Source of the DNA: AP-15 sp963833745
GTDB lineage: Bacteria > Pseudomonadota > Alphaproteobacteria > ATCC43930 > CGMCC-115725
Length of the DNA: 64,000 nt
Direction of reading: 5' to 3'
NCBI GenBank assembly: GCA_963833745.1
Contig: CAWHZD010000006.1
Span: 434,001 to 498,000, forward strand
The notes under the pieces were generated by a model. It worked only from the letters and a program-made list of their open reading frames with translations. It ran no database searches and was not told the DNA's origin. The position numbers and the translations under genes are program-made. Positions 32,168 through 41,105 of this stretch are shown piece after piece; the first letter of the stretch is position 1, and each line of letters begins with the position of its first letter.

Positions 32168-33328
32168 TCACACGTAGACGCGCCGGTACAGCTCGATGAT
32201 CTCGTCTGTCGTCGGCACGCGCGGGTTGTTGGCGGGCGAGCCCGAGGCCAGCGCCTGGCCCGCCATGACCGGGAGCAGCTCCTCGTAGCGGCCGGCGTCG
32301 ATGCCGTAGTCTCTCGGACTCGGCACGTTCAGGTCCCGGTTTAGCCGGCGCAGCTCGTCGAGCAGCCGCGCGACCGCGCTTTGGTTGCCCTCGGCTTCCT
32401 CAGCCACGCCCATCGCGCGAGCGCAATCGGCATAACGATCGAGCGCCGCCGGCACTGAAAATGCCGTAACCTCGGGCAACAGCATCGCGTTCGACAGGCC
32501 GTGCGGCACGTGGAAGAAGGCGCCTATCGGACGGCTCATGCCGTGCACCAGCGCCACGCTCGCGTTCGAGAACGCCATGCCGGCAGTCGTCGCACCAAGC
32601 ATCATCGCCGCCCGCGCCGCCCGGTTGCCGGGGTCGGCGCAGACAGTACGGATGTTGCGCGCGATAAGACCCATCGCATTCCGGGCAAGCCCGTCGGCAT
32701 AGGGATTGGCGCGGCGGCTGACATAGGCCTCGATCGCGTGGGTCAGGCTGTCGATCCCGGTGTCGGCAGTCAGCCGCAGTGGCATGGTCAGGGTCAGCTC
32801 GTAATCGACGATCGCCGCCAACGGGCAGCAGGCGAGGCCGGCGATCAGCATCTTCTCGTCGGTTTCGGTGTCGGTGATCACGGTGAACCGGGTCACCTCG
32901 GAGCCGGTGCCGGCGGTGGTCGGGATCGCGACGATGGGCGGCCCCGCTCTCGGGATCTCACTGGGGACCTTGTAGTCACGCATCTGGCCGGGGTTGGCGG
33001 CGAGCACGCTCATCCCCTTTGCGGTGTCGATCGAGCTGCCGCCGCCGATCGCGATGACGCAATCGAACCCACCCGCGCCGAGGATGCCGGCACCGGTCTC
33101 GACGACCGCAGTCGTCGGGTCGGGAACGGTGTCGGCAAAGACCTGCCAGCGGATCGGCGCCTGATCGAGCAAAAGGGTGGCGCGGTCGAGAATACCCGAG
33201 CCTTGGATATACGGGTCGGTCACGATCAGCGGCGTCGTCAGGCCGAGTTGTCCCAGGATCCCCGGCAATTCGGCGAGTGCCCCACCACCCACCGCCATCA
33301 GCCGAGGTGTCGTGATGACCGGAACCAT
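32168..33328 (-). CDS. Iron-containing alcohol dehydrogenase
   Basis: A 386-residue group III alcohol dehydrogenase. The NAD(P)-binding block GGGSSIDTAKG near residue 95, PTTAGTGSEVT near residue 140, and the metal-binding D and H residues in DSLTHAIEAYVS and HGMSRPIGAFFHVPHG are clear. It interconverts an alcohol and aldehyde or ketone; the substrate is unknown. I start at 33328, five bases after GGGAGG. It is divergent from the epimerase cluster. Confidence 0.9.
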   Translation of the reverse strand: MVPVITTPRLMAVGGGALAELPGILGQLGLTTPLIVTDPYIQGSGILDRATLLLDQAPIRWQVFADTVPDPTTAVVETGAGILGAGGFDCVIAIGGGSSIDTAKGMSVLAANPGQMRDYKVPSEIPRAGPPIVAIPTTAGTGSEVTRFTVITDTETDEKMLIAGLACCPLAAIVDYELTLTMPLRLTADTGIDSLTHAIEAYVSRRANPYADGLARNAMGLIARNIRTVCADPGNRAARAAMMLGATTAGMAFSNASVALVHGMSRPIGAFFHVPHGLSNAMLLPEVTAFSVPAALDRYADCARAMGVAEEAEGNQSAVARLLDELRRLNRDLNVPSPRDYGIDAGRYEELLPVMAGQALASGSPANNPRVPTTDEIIELYRRVYV

Positions 33329-33517
33329 GAGCACCTCCCTCGGTTGCAGCCTGAGCTGGAGAGTAGCAAGCCGCGCCAGCCGTGGCAGCTCTTTTGCGAG
33401 GCAAAGCAGCCGGGTGCGCCGGTGCGCCGGCGATTAGGGGGTTTGCGGCCTCGGACCGGAATTAATAGGCTTGCCCGGCGCTGACGTGTCAACTATCAGT
33501 CGCAGGTGGCAGGCAGA

Positions 33518-34576
33518 ATGCAGATGTTGGTTACCGGCGGGGCCGGTTTTGTCGGCTCCAATCTCGCTCTGTTGCTGGCGCAGCGGCGCGGCAGCGACGT
33601 AATTGCTTTCGATAATCTTCGCCGCCGCGGCAGTGAGTTGGCTCTGCCTCGGCTTCGCGCCGGCGGCGTCGGCTTTGTCCACGGCGACGTCCGCAATCCT
33701 GAGGATTTCGACCATCTGCCCGCCGCCGATGTGGTGATCGAATGCTCGGCCGAGCCATCGGTGCATGCCGGCTACGACGGCAGCCCCCGCTATCTGCTCG
33801 ACACCAACCTGCTCGGTACGATCCATTGCCTCGATTACGCGCGCCGCCATGGCAGCGCTTTGATTTTTCTGTCGACGAGCCGCGTCTACTCGATCGCGGC
33901 CTTGCGCGGACTGCCGTTGCGGCGCGACGGCGATCGCTTGGTTCTCGCACCCGGAGAGCGCGGCGCCGGATGGTCAGAGCGCGGCATTGCCGAAGATTTC
34001 CCGACGTCGGGCGCCCGCTCGCTGTACGGCGCGAGCAAGCTCGCTTCGGAATTGCTGATCGAGGAATACCACGCCGCCTATGGCCTCGAGACGATCGTCA
34101 ATCGTTGCGGAGTGCTGACCGGGCCGTGGCAGATGGGCAAGGTCGACCAGGGCTTCTTTGTCCTGTGGGCGGCACGGCACCTTTATGGCGGCGCCCTCGC
34201 CTACAGTGGGTTCGACGGGACCGGCCACCAGGTGCGCGACGTGCTGCACGTGGCTGACCTTTACGAATTGATCTGCCGCCAGATTGACGCTTTCGACCGC
34301 CATTCCGGAAGGACCTACAATGTCGGCGGCGGCATCGGGGTCAGCGTGTCGCTCGCCGAATTGACGGCGCTCTGCGCCGCTCGCACCGGTAACCGGTTGG
34401 GACTGGGTTGCGATCCGACGACCCGGCCGGCGGACATCCCATACTACGTCAGCGACAGCGAAGCGGTCCGCTCGGTTACCGGTTGGGTGCCGAACCGGTC
34501 GGTGGAGACCATCCTCGACGAAGTTCTAGAGTGGCTTGCCCGGCACCGCGCCGAGGTGCAGCCGGTGCTGGGCTAG
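33518..34576 (+). CDS. NAD-dependent sugar-nucleotide epimerase (extended SDR)
   Basis: About 352 residues, extended short-chain dehydrogenase fold. TGGAGFVGSN at the N-terminus binds NAD; FLSTSRVYS carries the catalytic Ser/Thr and SLYGASKLASE the YxxxK pair. The N-terminal half and the FDNLRRRGSE stretch resemble CDP-paratose/tyvelose epimerases. A GTG at 33506 is an alternative start. It is the first of four tightly packed genes for sugar handling; the next start is 22 bases after its stop. Confidence 0.82.
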   Translation: MQMLVTGGAGFVGSNLALLLAQRRGSDVIAFDNLRRRGSELALPRLRAGGVGFVHGDVRNPEDFDHLPAADVVIECSAEPSVHAGYDGSPRYLLDTNLLGTIHCLDYARRHGSALIFLSTSRVYSIAALRGLPLRRDGDRLVLAPGERGAGWSERGIAEDFPTSGARSLYGASKLASELLIEEYHAAYGLETIVNRCGVLTGPWQMGKVDQGFFVLWAARHLYGGALAYSGFDGTGHQVRDVLHVADLYELICRQIDAFDRHSGRTYNVGGGIGVSVSLAELTALCAARTGNRLGLGCDPTTRPADIPYYVSDSEAVRSVTGWVPNRSVETILDEVLEWLARHRAEVQPVLG

Positions 34577-34598
34577 CAGGTTTCAGGGGGGATCAAGC

Positions 34599-35675
34599 AT
34601 GAGCGTCGTGCTTGTGACGGGATCAGCCGGGTTGATCGGAGCCGAATCGGTTCGTTTTTTCGCCGCCGAGGGCTTTGACATCGTCGGCATCGACAATGAC
34701 ATGCGCCGGGTCTTCTTCGGCAATGAGGCGAGCACCGCGTGGAGCCGGCAGCGCCTCGAAATCGAGGTCGCAAAATACCGGCACGTCGACGGCGACATTC
34801 GCGACGCAGCGTTGCTCGACTCGGTCTTTGGCCGTTATGGCGGGGCCATCGCCGCGGTCATCCATACCGCCGCTCAGCCGTCGCATGATTGGGCGGCAAC
34901 CGACCCGCAAACCGATTTTACGGTCAACGCCAACGGGACGCTGAACCTGCTGGAGGCGACCCGCCGACATTCCCCGCAGGCGGCCTTTGTCTTCACCAGC
35001 ACCAACAAGGTCTACGGCGACGCCCCCAACGCGTTGCCGCTCGTTGAACAGGAGCTGCGCTGGGAGGTCGGTCCCGAGCATGCCTTTGCCGTCCACGGCA
35101 TCGACGAGAGCATGAGCGTCGACTCGTGCCTGCATAGCCTCTTCGGCACATCGAAGCTCGCCGCCGATGTGGTCGTCCAGGAATACGGTCGTTATTTCGG
35201 GATGCGCACCGCGTGCTTCCGTGGCGGCTGCCTGACCGGGCCCGGCCATTCCGGCACCAAGTTGCACGGCTTCCTCGCCTATCTCGCCAAGTGCGCGGTT
35301 ACCGGCGACCCCTATACCGTGTTGGGATACAAGGGAAAGCAAGTCCGCGACAACATCCACTCCTACGATCTCGTCAATGCCTTCTGGCATGTCATTCAAG
35401 CGCCGCGATCGGGTGCGGTCTACAACATCGGCGGCGGCCGGTACGCCAATTGCTCGATGCTCGAGGCGATTGCCGCCTGCGAGCGCCTGACCGGCAAGCC
35501 GATGAACTGGTCATATTCCGAGCAGAACCGCACCGGCGACCACATCTGGTGGATTTCCGACGTGCGCCGCTTCCAAACCGACTATCCAGACTGGCGATAC
35601 CGCTATGACATCGAGGCGATTCTGACGGAGATTATCGACGGAGTCGCATGGAAGCTGAAATCGGTAGGGGGATAA
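34599..35675 (+). CDS. CDP-paratose 2-epimerase-like NAD-dependent epimerase
   Basis: A 358-residue extended SDR. VTGSAGLIGAESVRFF binds NAD; the stretch GIDNDMRRVFFGNEAST is the mark of the CDP-paratose 2-epimerase branch; FTSTNKVYGD and the downstream Tyr-Lys region supply the catalytic residues. In that branch the enzyme flips C2 of a CDP-dideoxyhexose for surface polysaccharide. The actual sugar here is unproven because the other CDP-paratose genes are not in the window. A GGGGGGATC ribosome site precedes it; the GT2 gene starts three bases after its stop. Confidence 0.82.
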   Translation: MSVVLVTGSAGLIGAESVRFFAAEGFDIVGIDNDMRRVFFGNEASTAWSRQRLEIEVAKYRHVDGDIRDAALLDSVFGRYGGAIAAVIHTAAQPSHDWAATDPQTDFTVNANGTLNLLEATRRHSPQAAFVFTSTNKVYGDAPNALPLVEQELRWEVGPEHAFAVHGIDESMSVDSCLHSLFGTSKLAADVVVQEYGRYFGMRTACFRGGCLTGPGHSGTKLHGFLAYLAKCAVTGDPYTVLGYKGKQVRDNIHSYDLVNAFWHVIQAPRSGAVYNIGGGRYANCSMLEAIAACERLTGKPMNWSYSEQNRTGDHIWWISDVRRFQTDYPDWRYRYDIEAILTEIIDGVAWKLKSVGG

Positions 35676-35678
35676 GAC

Positions 35679-36500
35679 ATGCCGTTCGAGGTTCGCACCC
35701 TCGCGGAGTGGGAGGCCGCCGGCGTGCCGGGCATGTTGTCGGTGGTGATCCCGGCGCATAACGAGGAAGGCCACATTGCCGAGACCGTTCGCGGCCTCGG
35801 TGATGCCTTGCGAGGTGCGGGCATCTCATACGAAATCCTGGTGGTCAACGACAGCAGCAGCGACGCCACCGAGCGCATCCTGGCATCGCTGAGCGCCGCC
35901 GATATCGGATTGCGCTATATCAACAACCCGCCGCCCAACGGCTTTGGACTGGCGGTGCGGCGCGGGCTCGCCGAGTTCCGCGGCGATGCGGTTGCGATCG
36001 TCATGGCCGATGGGTCGGACAGCCCGGCTGATTTGGTGGCGTTCTACCGCGCGTTCGAAAGCGGCTACGACTGCGTCTTCGGCTCCCGTTTCGTCGGCGG
36101 CGCGCGGGTTCACGACTACCCGAAACTGAAGCTGGCGCTGAACCGGCTGGCCAACTTCCTGATCCGAATTCTGTTTTTGCTGCGCTACAACGACGTAACC
36201 AACGCCTTCAAGCTCTATCGGCGCAGCACCATCGCCGGTGTCCAGCCGCTGCTGTCGCATCACTTCAACCTGACCGTCGAACTGCCGCTAAAGTGCATCA
36301 TCCGCGGCTACCGCTTCACGGTGCTGCCCAACTCATGGAAGAACCGCAAACAAGGCGTCTCCAAATTGCGGATCAAGGAAATGGGCTCGCGCTACTTGTT
36401 CATCATTCTTTATTGTTGGTTGGAGCACATGCTGTCGCGCGGCGACTATCGCGACCAGCAGCCTTTTCGGGAGACCCAATTGCAAGTGTGGCATCGGTAG
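35679..36500 (+). CDS. Family 2 glycosyltransferase, polyprenyl-phosphate type
   Basis: A 273-residue GT-A fold transferase like dolichyl/undecaprenyl-phosphate mannosyl- or glucosyltransferases. VVIPAHNEEGHI opens the fold, VNDSSSDAT follows, and MADGSDSP is the metal-binding DxD-like site. There is no large transmembrane region, only a hydrophobic patch near FLIRILFLL. It probably moves a sugar to a lipid carrier at the inner face of the membrane. The GtrA-like flippase gene starts two bases after the stop, a standard pairing. Confidence 0.87.
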   Translation: MPFEVRTLAEWEAAGVPGMLSVVIPAHNEEGHIAETVRGLGDALRGAGISYEILVVNDSSSDATERILASLSAADIGLRYINNPPPNGFGLAVRRGLAEFRGDAVAIVMADGSDSPADLVAFYRAFESGYDCVFGSRFVGGARVHDYPKLKLALNRLANFLIRILFLLRYNDVTNAFKLYRRSTIAGVQPLLSHHFNLTVELPLKCIIRGYRFTVLPNSWKNRKQGVSKLRIKEMGSRYLFIILYCWLEHMLSRGDYRDQQPFRETQLQVWHR

Positions 36501-36501
36501 A

Positions 36502-37005
36502 ATGCAGTTTTTTCTGTATCTGATCGTCGGCGGGCTGTCGTTTCTCGTCGAGATCGGCGCCTTTGTCGCACTCCGCCGTGCGGCGATGCCGGTCATTCCG
36601 GCTTCGGTGACGAGCTTCATCGTCGCCACTGTCGCCAATTATTTGCTGTCGGTCATGTTCGCCTTTCAGCGCGGCCGCTTTCGCCGCCACGTCGAACTGC
36701 TGCGGTTTCTCACGGTCGTTCTTGTCGGTCTTGCGCTCAACACGGCTTTGGTTTGGTGGTTCGTCTATCCGCTCGCGATCGATCCCACCATTGCCAAGAT
36801 CGCCGCCGTGCCGATCGTGCTGATCTGGAACTATCTCGGCCGCCGCATGCTCGTGTTCGACGACCGCGTGCCGACCTCGGTCCAATCCTGGTTGCAACTC
36901 GGGAGGCGTGCTTTGTTGAACGCTTGGCAGCCCAAGCAACCTCACCGCACTTCGGACAGGGGCGCCAGCGGACAGGCGGCACGCTCGCGATCAACCAACG
37001 CGTAG
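36502..37005 (+). CDS. GtrA-family membrane protein
   Basis: A 167-residue protein with four transmembrane helices matching the GtrA/DPMS family (FLIVGGLSFLVEIG, VANYLLSVMFAFQ, IWNYLGRRMLVF). GtrA-like proteins are thought to flip polyprenyl-linked sugars. The last 40 residues are a polar tail. Its 3' end overlaps the end of the convergent membrane-protein gene by 64 bases. Confidence 0.87.
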   Translation: MQFFLYLIVGGLSFLVEIGAFVALRRAAMPVIPASVTSFIVATVANYLLSVMFAFQRGRFRRHVELLRFLTVVLVGLALNTALVWWFVYPLAIDPTIAKIAAVPIVLIWNYLGRRMLVFDDRVPTSVQSWLQLGRRALLNAWQPKQPHRTSDRGASGQAARSRSTNA

Positions 37006-38722
37006 GCTGTCACGGAAGCGGCTTTTTCGTCTGCGAAGTGGCCCCGCCAGCCACTGCGCTTTGGGCCGCCACTGCCCAATTTTGGCGGGTAGCCGCTCAG
37101 CGCATAGCCGACGACGCGCCCGGTGTTGTCGGTCAGCACGACCCGATCGGGCGGCGCCCCGAGTGCATTGTCCCAGGCCCAGCCGCTGCCCCGCCACTGT
37201 GCCCGCCCCGATACCGGAAGACGCGTGACGTCGTCGATGCGGCCCCGACATTGCGCCGGGTTGCCGAGCCGGATGTGATCGGCAAGCGGTGTGCCGAGCC
37301 AGGTGCTCCACCCATCCGCAAAAACCGATAAGTGCTGCGCCCTCAGTTTCGCCGCCAACTCCTTCAGCCGCTGCATAACGGGGTAGACAGGGCTTAGCAG
37401 ATCGGCATCGTCAACATTCGCTAGAAGCGCCGTCATCGCTTCGCGACGCGGTGATGCCCACGCCAAGCCGGCCCTGACGAAAGCAGGCTGCGCCCAAGCA
37501 AGCGCGGACAGAAAAACAACGGTCGCGCCCATGGCGACGGGCCGCAGATGCGGTCGGCGCTGCCGGATTTCGACGAATCCGAGCATCGCCAGCGACAGCC
37601 AGAACAGCAACATCGGCGACGCATACCGAACCGACAGCGCCTGCCCGGCACCGAATTTGAGCCGCCCGAGCGCGGTCAGGAACGCCACGCCGACGCCGAA
37701 CGAGGCAACGCCGAAAAAAAATAACCACGCCCCCCCTGTCACGCGGCCTCGGCGCAGCAAAGCCAGACCCGCAGTCGCGAATATGCCGAGCCCAAGCGTA
37801 CCGAAGGCCAAACCCAAGATCGTACTCAGATGGGGTGAGCTCCCAAGAGCCAGCAAAAACCGGCTAAAGGGATTGCCGATCTCGGCGACTACGTAGTGAA
37901 CCAAGCCCGGTCGAAATATCGTGAGAAAGGGAGAGGAGTGTTGAGTCGGCGGGACGTACCCATAAAGATAAGACGCCAGCAACGCGACGGCTGCGACTGC
38001 CAATACCGTAATTTGGACCCAAGAGCGTTTCGCCCAGACGGCCAGAGGGATCGCGAGAAATGGCACTGGAATGCCGCTGGCGAGCGTGTAGACCGCGATC
38101 GCCGAGAAAAGCCGATCGAAGCAGTCAGGCTCATCCAGCTGCCTCGCCCGAGCACAAGGCAGGCGATGCTGGCCACCGCAGCCAGTTCGACTCCAAAAAA
38201 TTGAACTTGGAAGCCCCAAATGAAATTTTCGAATTGCATGGCCGAAAACAGCAACGCCAGCACGATCCCGGCGATCCACAGCGTGTCGCTGATGCGGCGG
38301 CTAATGTGGCGATGTGCAACAAAGACAATCAATCCAGCGAGTGCTGACGGCAGCGCCACATTGCAAAAGAAATTGAACCTGTTGGTCTCGGAAAAGGCAA
38401 AAGTATCGATCGCAAACAGCAGGCGTGGAAAAAGTATCCGGTGTTCGTTGTGCTGAGAATACAGCCAAGAGGAAAACAGCTGCTTCCTGCTGAGGATAAG
38501 CTCGTCCCACTGATCCCAATACGGAACGGCCGCCCAGCCGTAAATCACCATAAATGACGTGGTAACAGCCAAGTAGATCCCGAGGCCGAAACAAAACAAC
38601 GACGCAATGACATAAATACCATTGTTTGCTTGCGAAGCATCGCGCTCAAGTGGCCTCAGATTCAATTGCTCTCTAGAGAACTCTAGGGTATTATCACCGG
38701 GCTGGTAAAGTGGAGGCATCAT
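36942..38722 (-). CDS. Large multi-spanning membrane protein, frameshifted at 38107-38110
   Basis: Two frames combine into one protein of about 590 residues. The N-terminal part (38722 to about 38110) has helices GIYVIASLFCFGLGIYLAV and LIVFVAHRHI; the rest (about 38110 to 36942) begins FSAIAVYTLASGIPVPFLAI and carries six more helices and a soluble 150-residue C-terminus. The frame changes at a run of four T on the coding strand, so a lost T would explain it. The layout resembles lipid-linked-sugar glycosyltransferases or surface-polysaccharide membrane proteins, but I see no firm signature. It converges on gtrA. Confidence 0.65.
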
Positions 38723-38900
38723 CCCTCTGTAATATTGTGGTTCGATAACCTGGTTACGCCGTTGGGGATTATTCGACCGATTTTACAGGTGACCAGTCCT
38801 TCACAAACCAGCAGCTGACGGCGCCGTCGCATGACGGGGGGCGACGGGCGACCTCAGTCGCCCGGCACGTTCTAACAGCTGCTCGCGGCGAACACATCCG

Positions 38901-39149
38901 TTATGAGATTTTGCGCAAGCGAAAGCGCAACACGCCATCGGGTTGTTCCGAGGATTCGAGCAGTTCACAACCGGTGGTGCTGCAGAAATGCGCGAAATCC
39001 TCGACCGCGCCCGGGTCGGTCGCGAGCACTTCGAGGACAGCCCCAGGCGCGAGCGGCTTCAGCGCCCGACGCGCCTTCAACACCGGCAGCGGGCACAACA
39101 ACCCGGTCGTATCGAGGATGGCCGCGGGTTCGGCGGGTGCGTCGGTCAT
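38901..39149 (-). CDS. TusA-family sulfurtransferase-like protein
   Basis: About 82 residues. DTTGLLCPLPVLKARRAL holds the CPxP motif of the TusA/YeeD family; the Cys carries sulfur as a persulfide. PGAVLEVLATDPGAVEDF is the usual second half. TusA-like proteins pass sulfur for tRNA thiolation, molybdopterin or selenium handling. The start is uncertain: ATGs at 39149 and 39161 and a GTG at 39182 share the frame and none has a good ribosome site. Confidence 0.85.
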   Translation of the reverse strand: MTDAPAEPAAILDTTGLLCPLPVLKARRALKPLAPGAVLEVLATDPGAVEDFAHFCSTTGCELLESSEQPDGVLRFRLRKIS

Positions 39150-39250
39150 GGGGCAGGTCATCCCGGTCGGTGAGGCGAACACGATCTTAGCGGATCGGCC
39201 GGACAGCCGCCAACCTGCGCGCCTGTTCCACGTGTCCGATCAAGTCGAAA

Positions 39251-40993
39251 TCAGGCATCGGCCACCGCATTCGAGCTCGAATCTCCGGCGGCTCCCGAAA
39301 TCCAGCCTCGCCAGGTCCAGATGACGATAGCGAGCCCAACTCCGCTCGAGATCGTCCATGACACCCAGCCGGCAATCGGCACCGCACCCCAACTAAAGCC
39401 GGGATCTCCGGCAAAGCCCGATATCTCGATCCATCGTCCTTCCAGATAGAGCAAGGCGATGCCCAGCGGCCATATGGGCAGCAATTTTTTGTGGTCTGCT
39501 GCGGTCAGCGCGATGACCATGATCGTCAGCGGCTCGAGGCAGTTGCGGCCGAGACCGTCGTTGCTAAAACCCCAGAAGATCAGCATCACGACAAGCGCGC
39601 TGCCGCAGAACAGATATTTAAGCGAGGCTCGACGCGCGTCTTCGGTGGCCAGCGCAAAGCTGGCAAACGCCAGCCAACACAGCGAGAAGCCGACCCCGGC
39701 CGGCAAGGTCTTGGCATATTGGATCGTCCAGCGCATCGCTTCGGAGAGCGGACCCTCGGCCCATTGTTTCATGTTGCCGGAATAGATGAAGGCCCCCGGG
39801 CTCAGGGAAAGCCAGAAATTGTCCACGCGCGTGTTTAGCCATGTCGAGAGGGAAGCCGCCGGCATCGTCCCACGGCCGTCGCCGACAAGATATTGGGTGA
39901 ACCGGTCAGGATAGCCGAGGACTAGCTTGAAAATCAGCCAAGGGCCGACCACACCTGCCGTCGCGCCGCAGAAATAAGCGGACGCTCGAACGACTTCTCG
40001 CCAAAGACCGCCTCCGGCATCCGGCCGGCGGTATGCCTCCCAAATCAGCAGCAGGAATAAAGGTGGTAGGAAGAGCGCGCCGACCGGATGACTAAGCCAA
40101 GCCAGGGCTGCCCAGACCCCGGCGGCGATCCACGAGGCTTGCACCACCGCCGAGCATGCCAACAACAGGAAATAGGTCGCCAGCAGCTTTGGCCACAGGA
40201 AGACCGAGTTGATCAGCGTGACTGGAGCGAGAGCGGCCCAGGCCAGAGCCAGCCGTCTACCGCGAGGGTCGACACCGAGGGCGGAAAGGAGATGGGCGAT
40301 GCCGAGCACGACCAGTGCATTGGTCATCCAGCCAAAGATGCGCGCGATGTGGGCTCCTTGGCGTGTTACCGGCCAGGACGCACGCCCGAGATTGGGAGGA
40401 TCATCCGGTTTGGCCCGAAAGATATGAAGCAGCGTGTTGACGGCGAGCGGTACCAGCGGTCCTCTTGCGGTGACCGACCACTCGCCAAAATAATCGCGAC
40501 TATTCTCCCATCCGTTTTTACCATGAAAAAAATAGACTGCCGTGAAATAAGGAGTGAGGTGATCGGGCGGCGAGGCTACCATGCGGCCAGGTATGATCGA
40601 ATCCTTCAAATATTCCTGATCCATCGGCAAAGGATTAAACCCGGTCGCCATTGCCGAGAGAAATACCGCAAGCCAAACCAGGAGGGCTTCGCGATTCTGG
40701 AGACAGACCACGGCCGGCAATCCCTTTGAGCGGCGCAACCGCATGAACAGGTACGCCGCCATGCCAAGGTTCGGCAGCAGATAAACCGCACTGCCGATGT
40801 AGTGTCGGTCGCCGCCAAACACCCAGAAAACCAACCCCATCGCAGCCAAACCGATCAAGCCTGGTATTGGAATTATCGGGGTCGGAATGTGTCGGCCAGG
40901 TCGACAAATGGCGTTCCACCAAAGACCGGGTGCCCACAGTAGAGCCCCGATTCCGACCGCAGCAGCAATGCCGGCATCATAATGCACCGCCAT
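39251..40993 (-). CDS. Large multi-spanning membrane protein, unknown
   Basis: A 580-residue protein with 12 or more transmembrane helices. An aqueous loop near residues 120-150 contains NPLPMDQEYLKDSI and AVYFFHGKNGWENSRDYFGEW. The architecture resembles GT-C or polymer-export membrane proteins, but I recognise no specific family. It lies beside another multi-spanning protein and the epimerase-GT2-GtrA group, so a role in surface glycan assembly is likely by context only. I start at the ATG at 40993 with AAGG upstream. Confidence 0.65.
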   Translation of the reverse strand: MAVHYDAGIAAAVGIGALLWAPGLWWNAICRPGRHIPTPIIPIPGLIGLAAMGLVFWVFGGDRHYIGSAVYLLPNLGMAAYLFMRLRRSKGLPAVVCLQNREALLVWLAVFLSAMATGFNPLPMDQEYLKDSIIPGRMVASPPDHLTPYFTAVYFFHGKNGWENSRDYFGEWSVTARGPLVPLAVNTLLHIFRAKPDDPPNLGRASWPVTRQGAHIARIFGWMTNALVVLGIAHLLSALGVDPRGRRLALAWAALAPVTLINSVFLWPKLLATYFLLLACSAVVQASWIAAGVWAALAWLSHPVGALFLPPLFLLLIWEAYRRPDAGGGLWREVVRASAYFCGATAGVVGPWLIFKLVLGYPDRFTQYLVGDGRGTMPAASLSTWLNTRVDNFWLSLSPGAFIYSGNMKQWAEGPLSEAMRWTIQYAKTLPAGVGFSLCWLAFASFALATEDARRASLKYLFCGSALVVMLIFWGFSNDGLGRNCLEPLTIMVIALTAADHKKLLPIWPLGIALLYLEGRWIEISGFAGDPGFSWGAVPIAGWVSWTISSGVGLAIVIWTWRGWISGAAGDSSSNAVADA

Positions 40994-41105
40994 CAACCGA
41001 CCCTTGTTCGCCCAGTGGAACCAAGCCAGCCGACCAGCAAAGCTCGAACCCGAAATTGCCGTCTGCAGTCTGGGACAGGCGTTACCCGGGCCGGCACCTC
41101 ACTGC

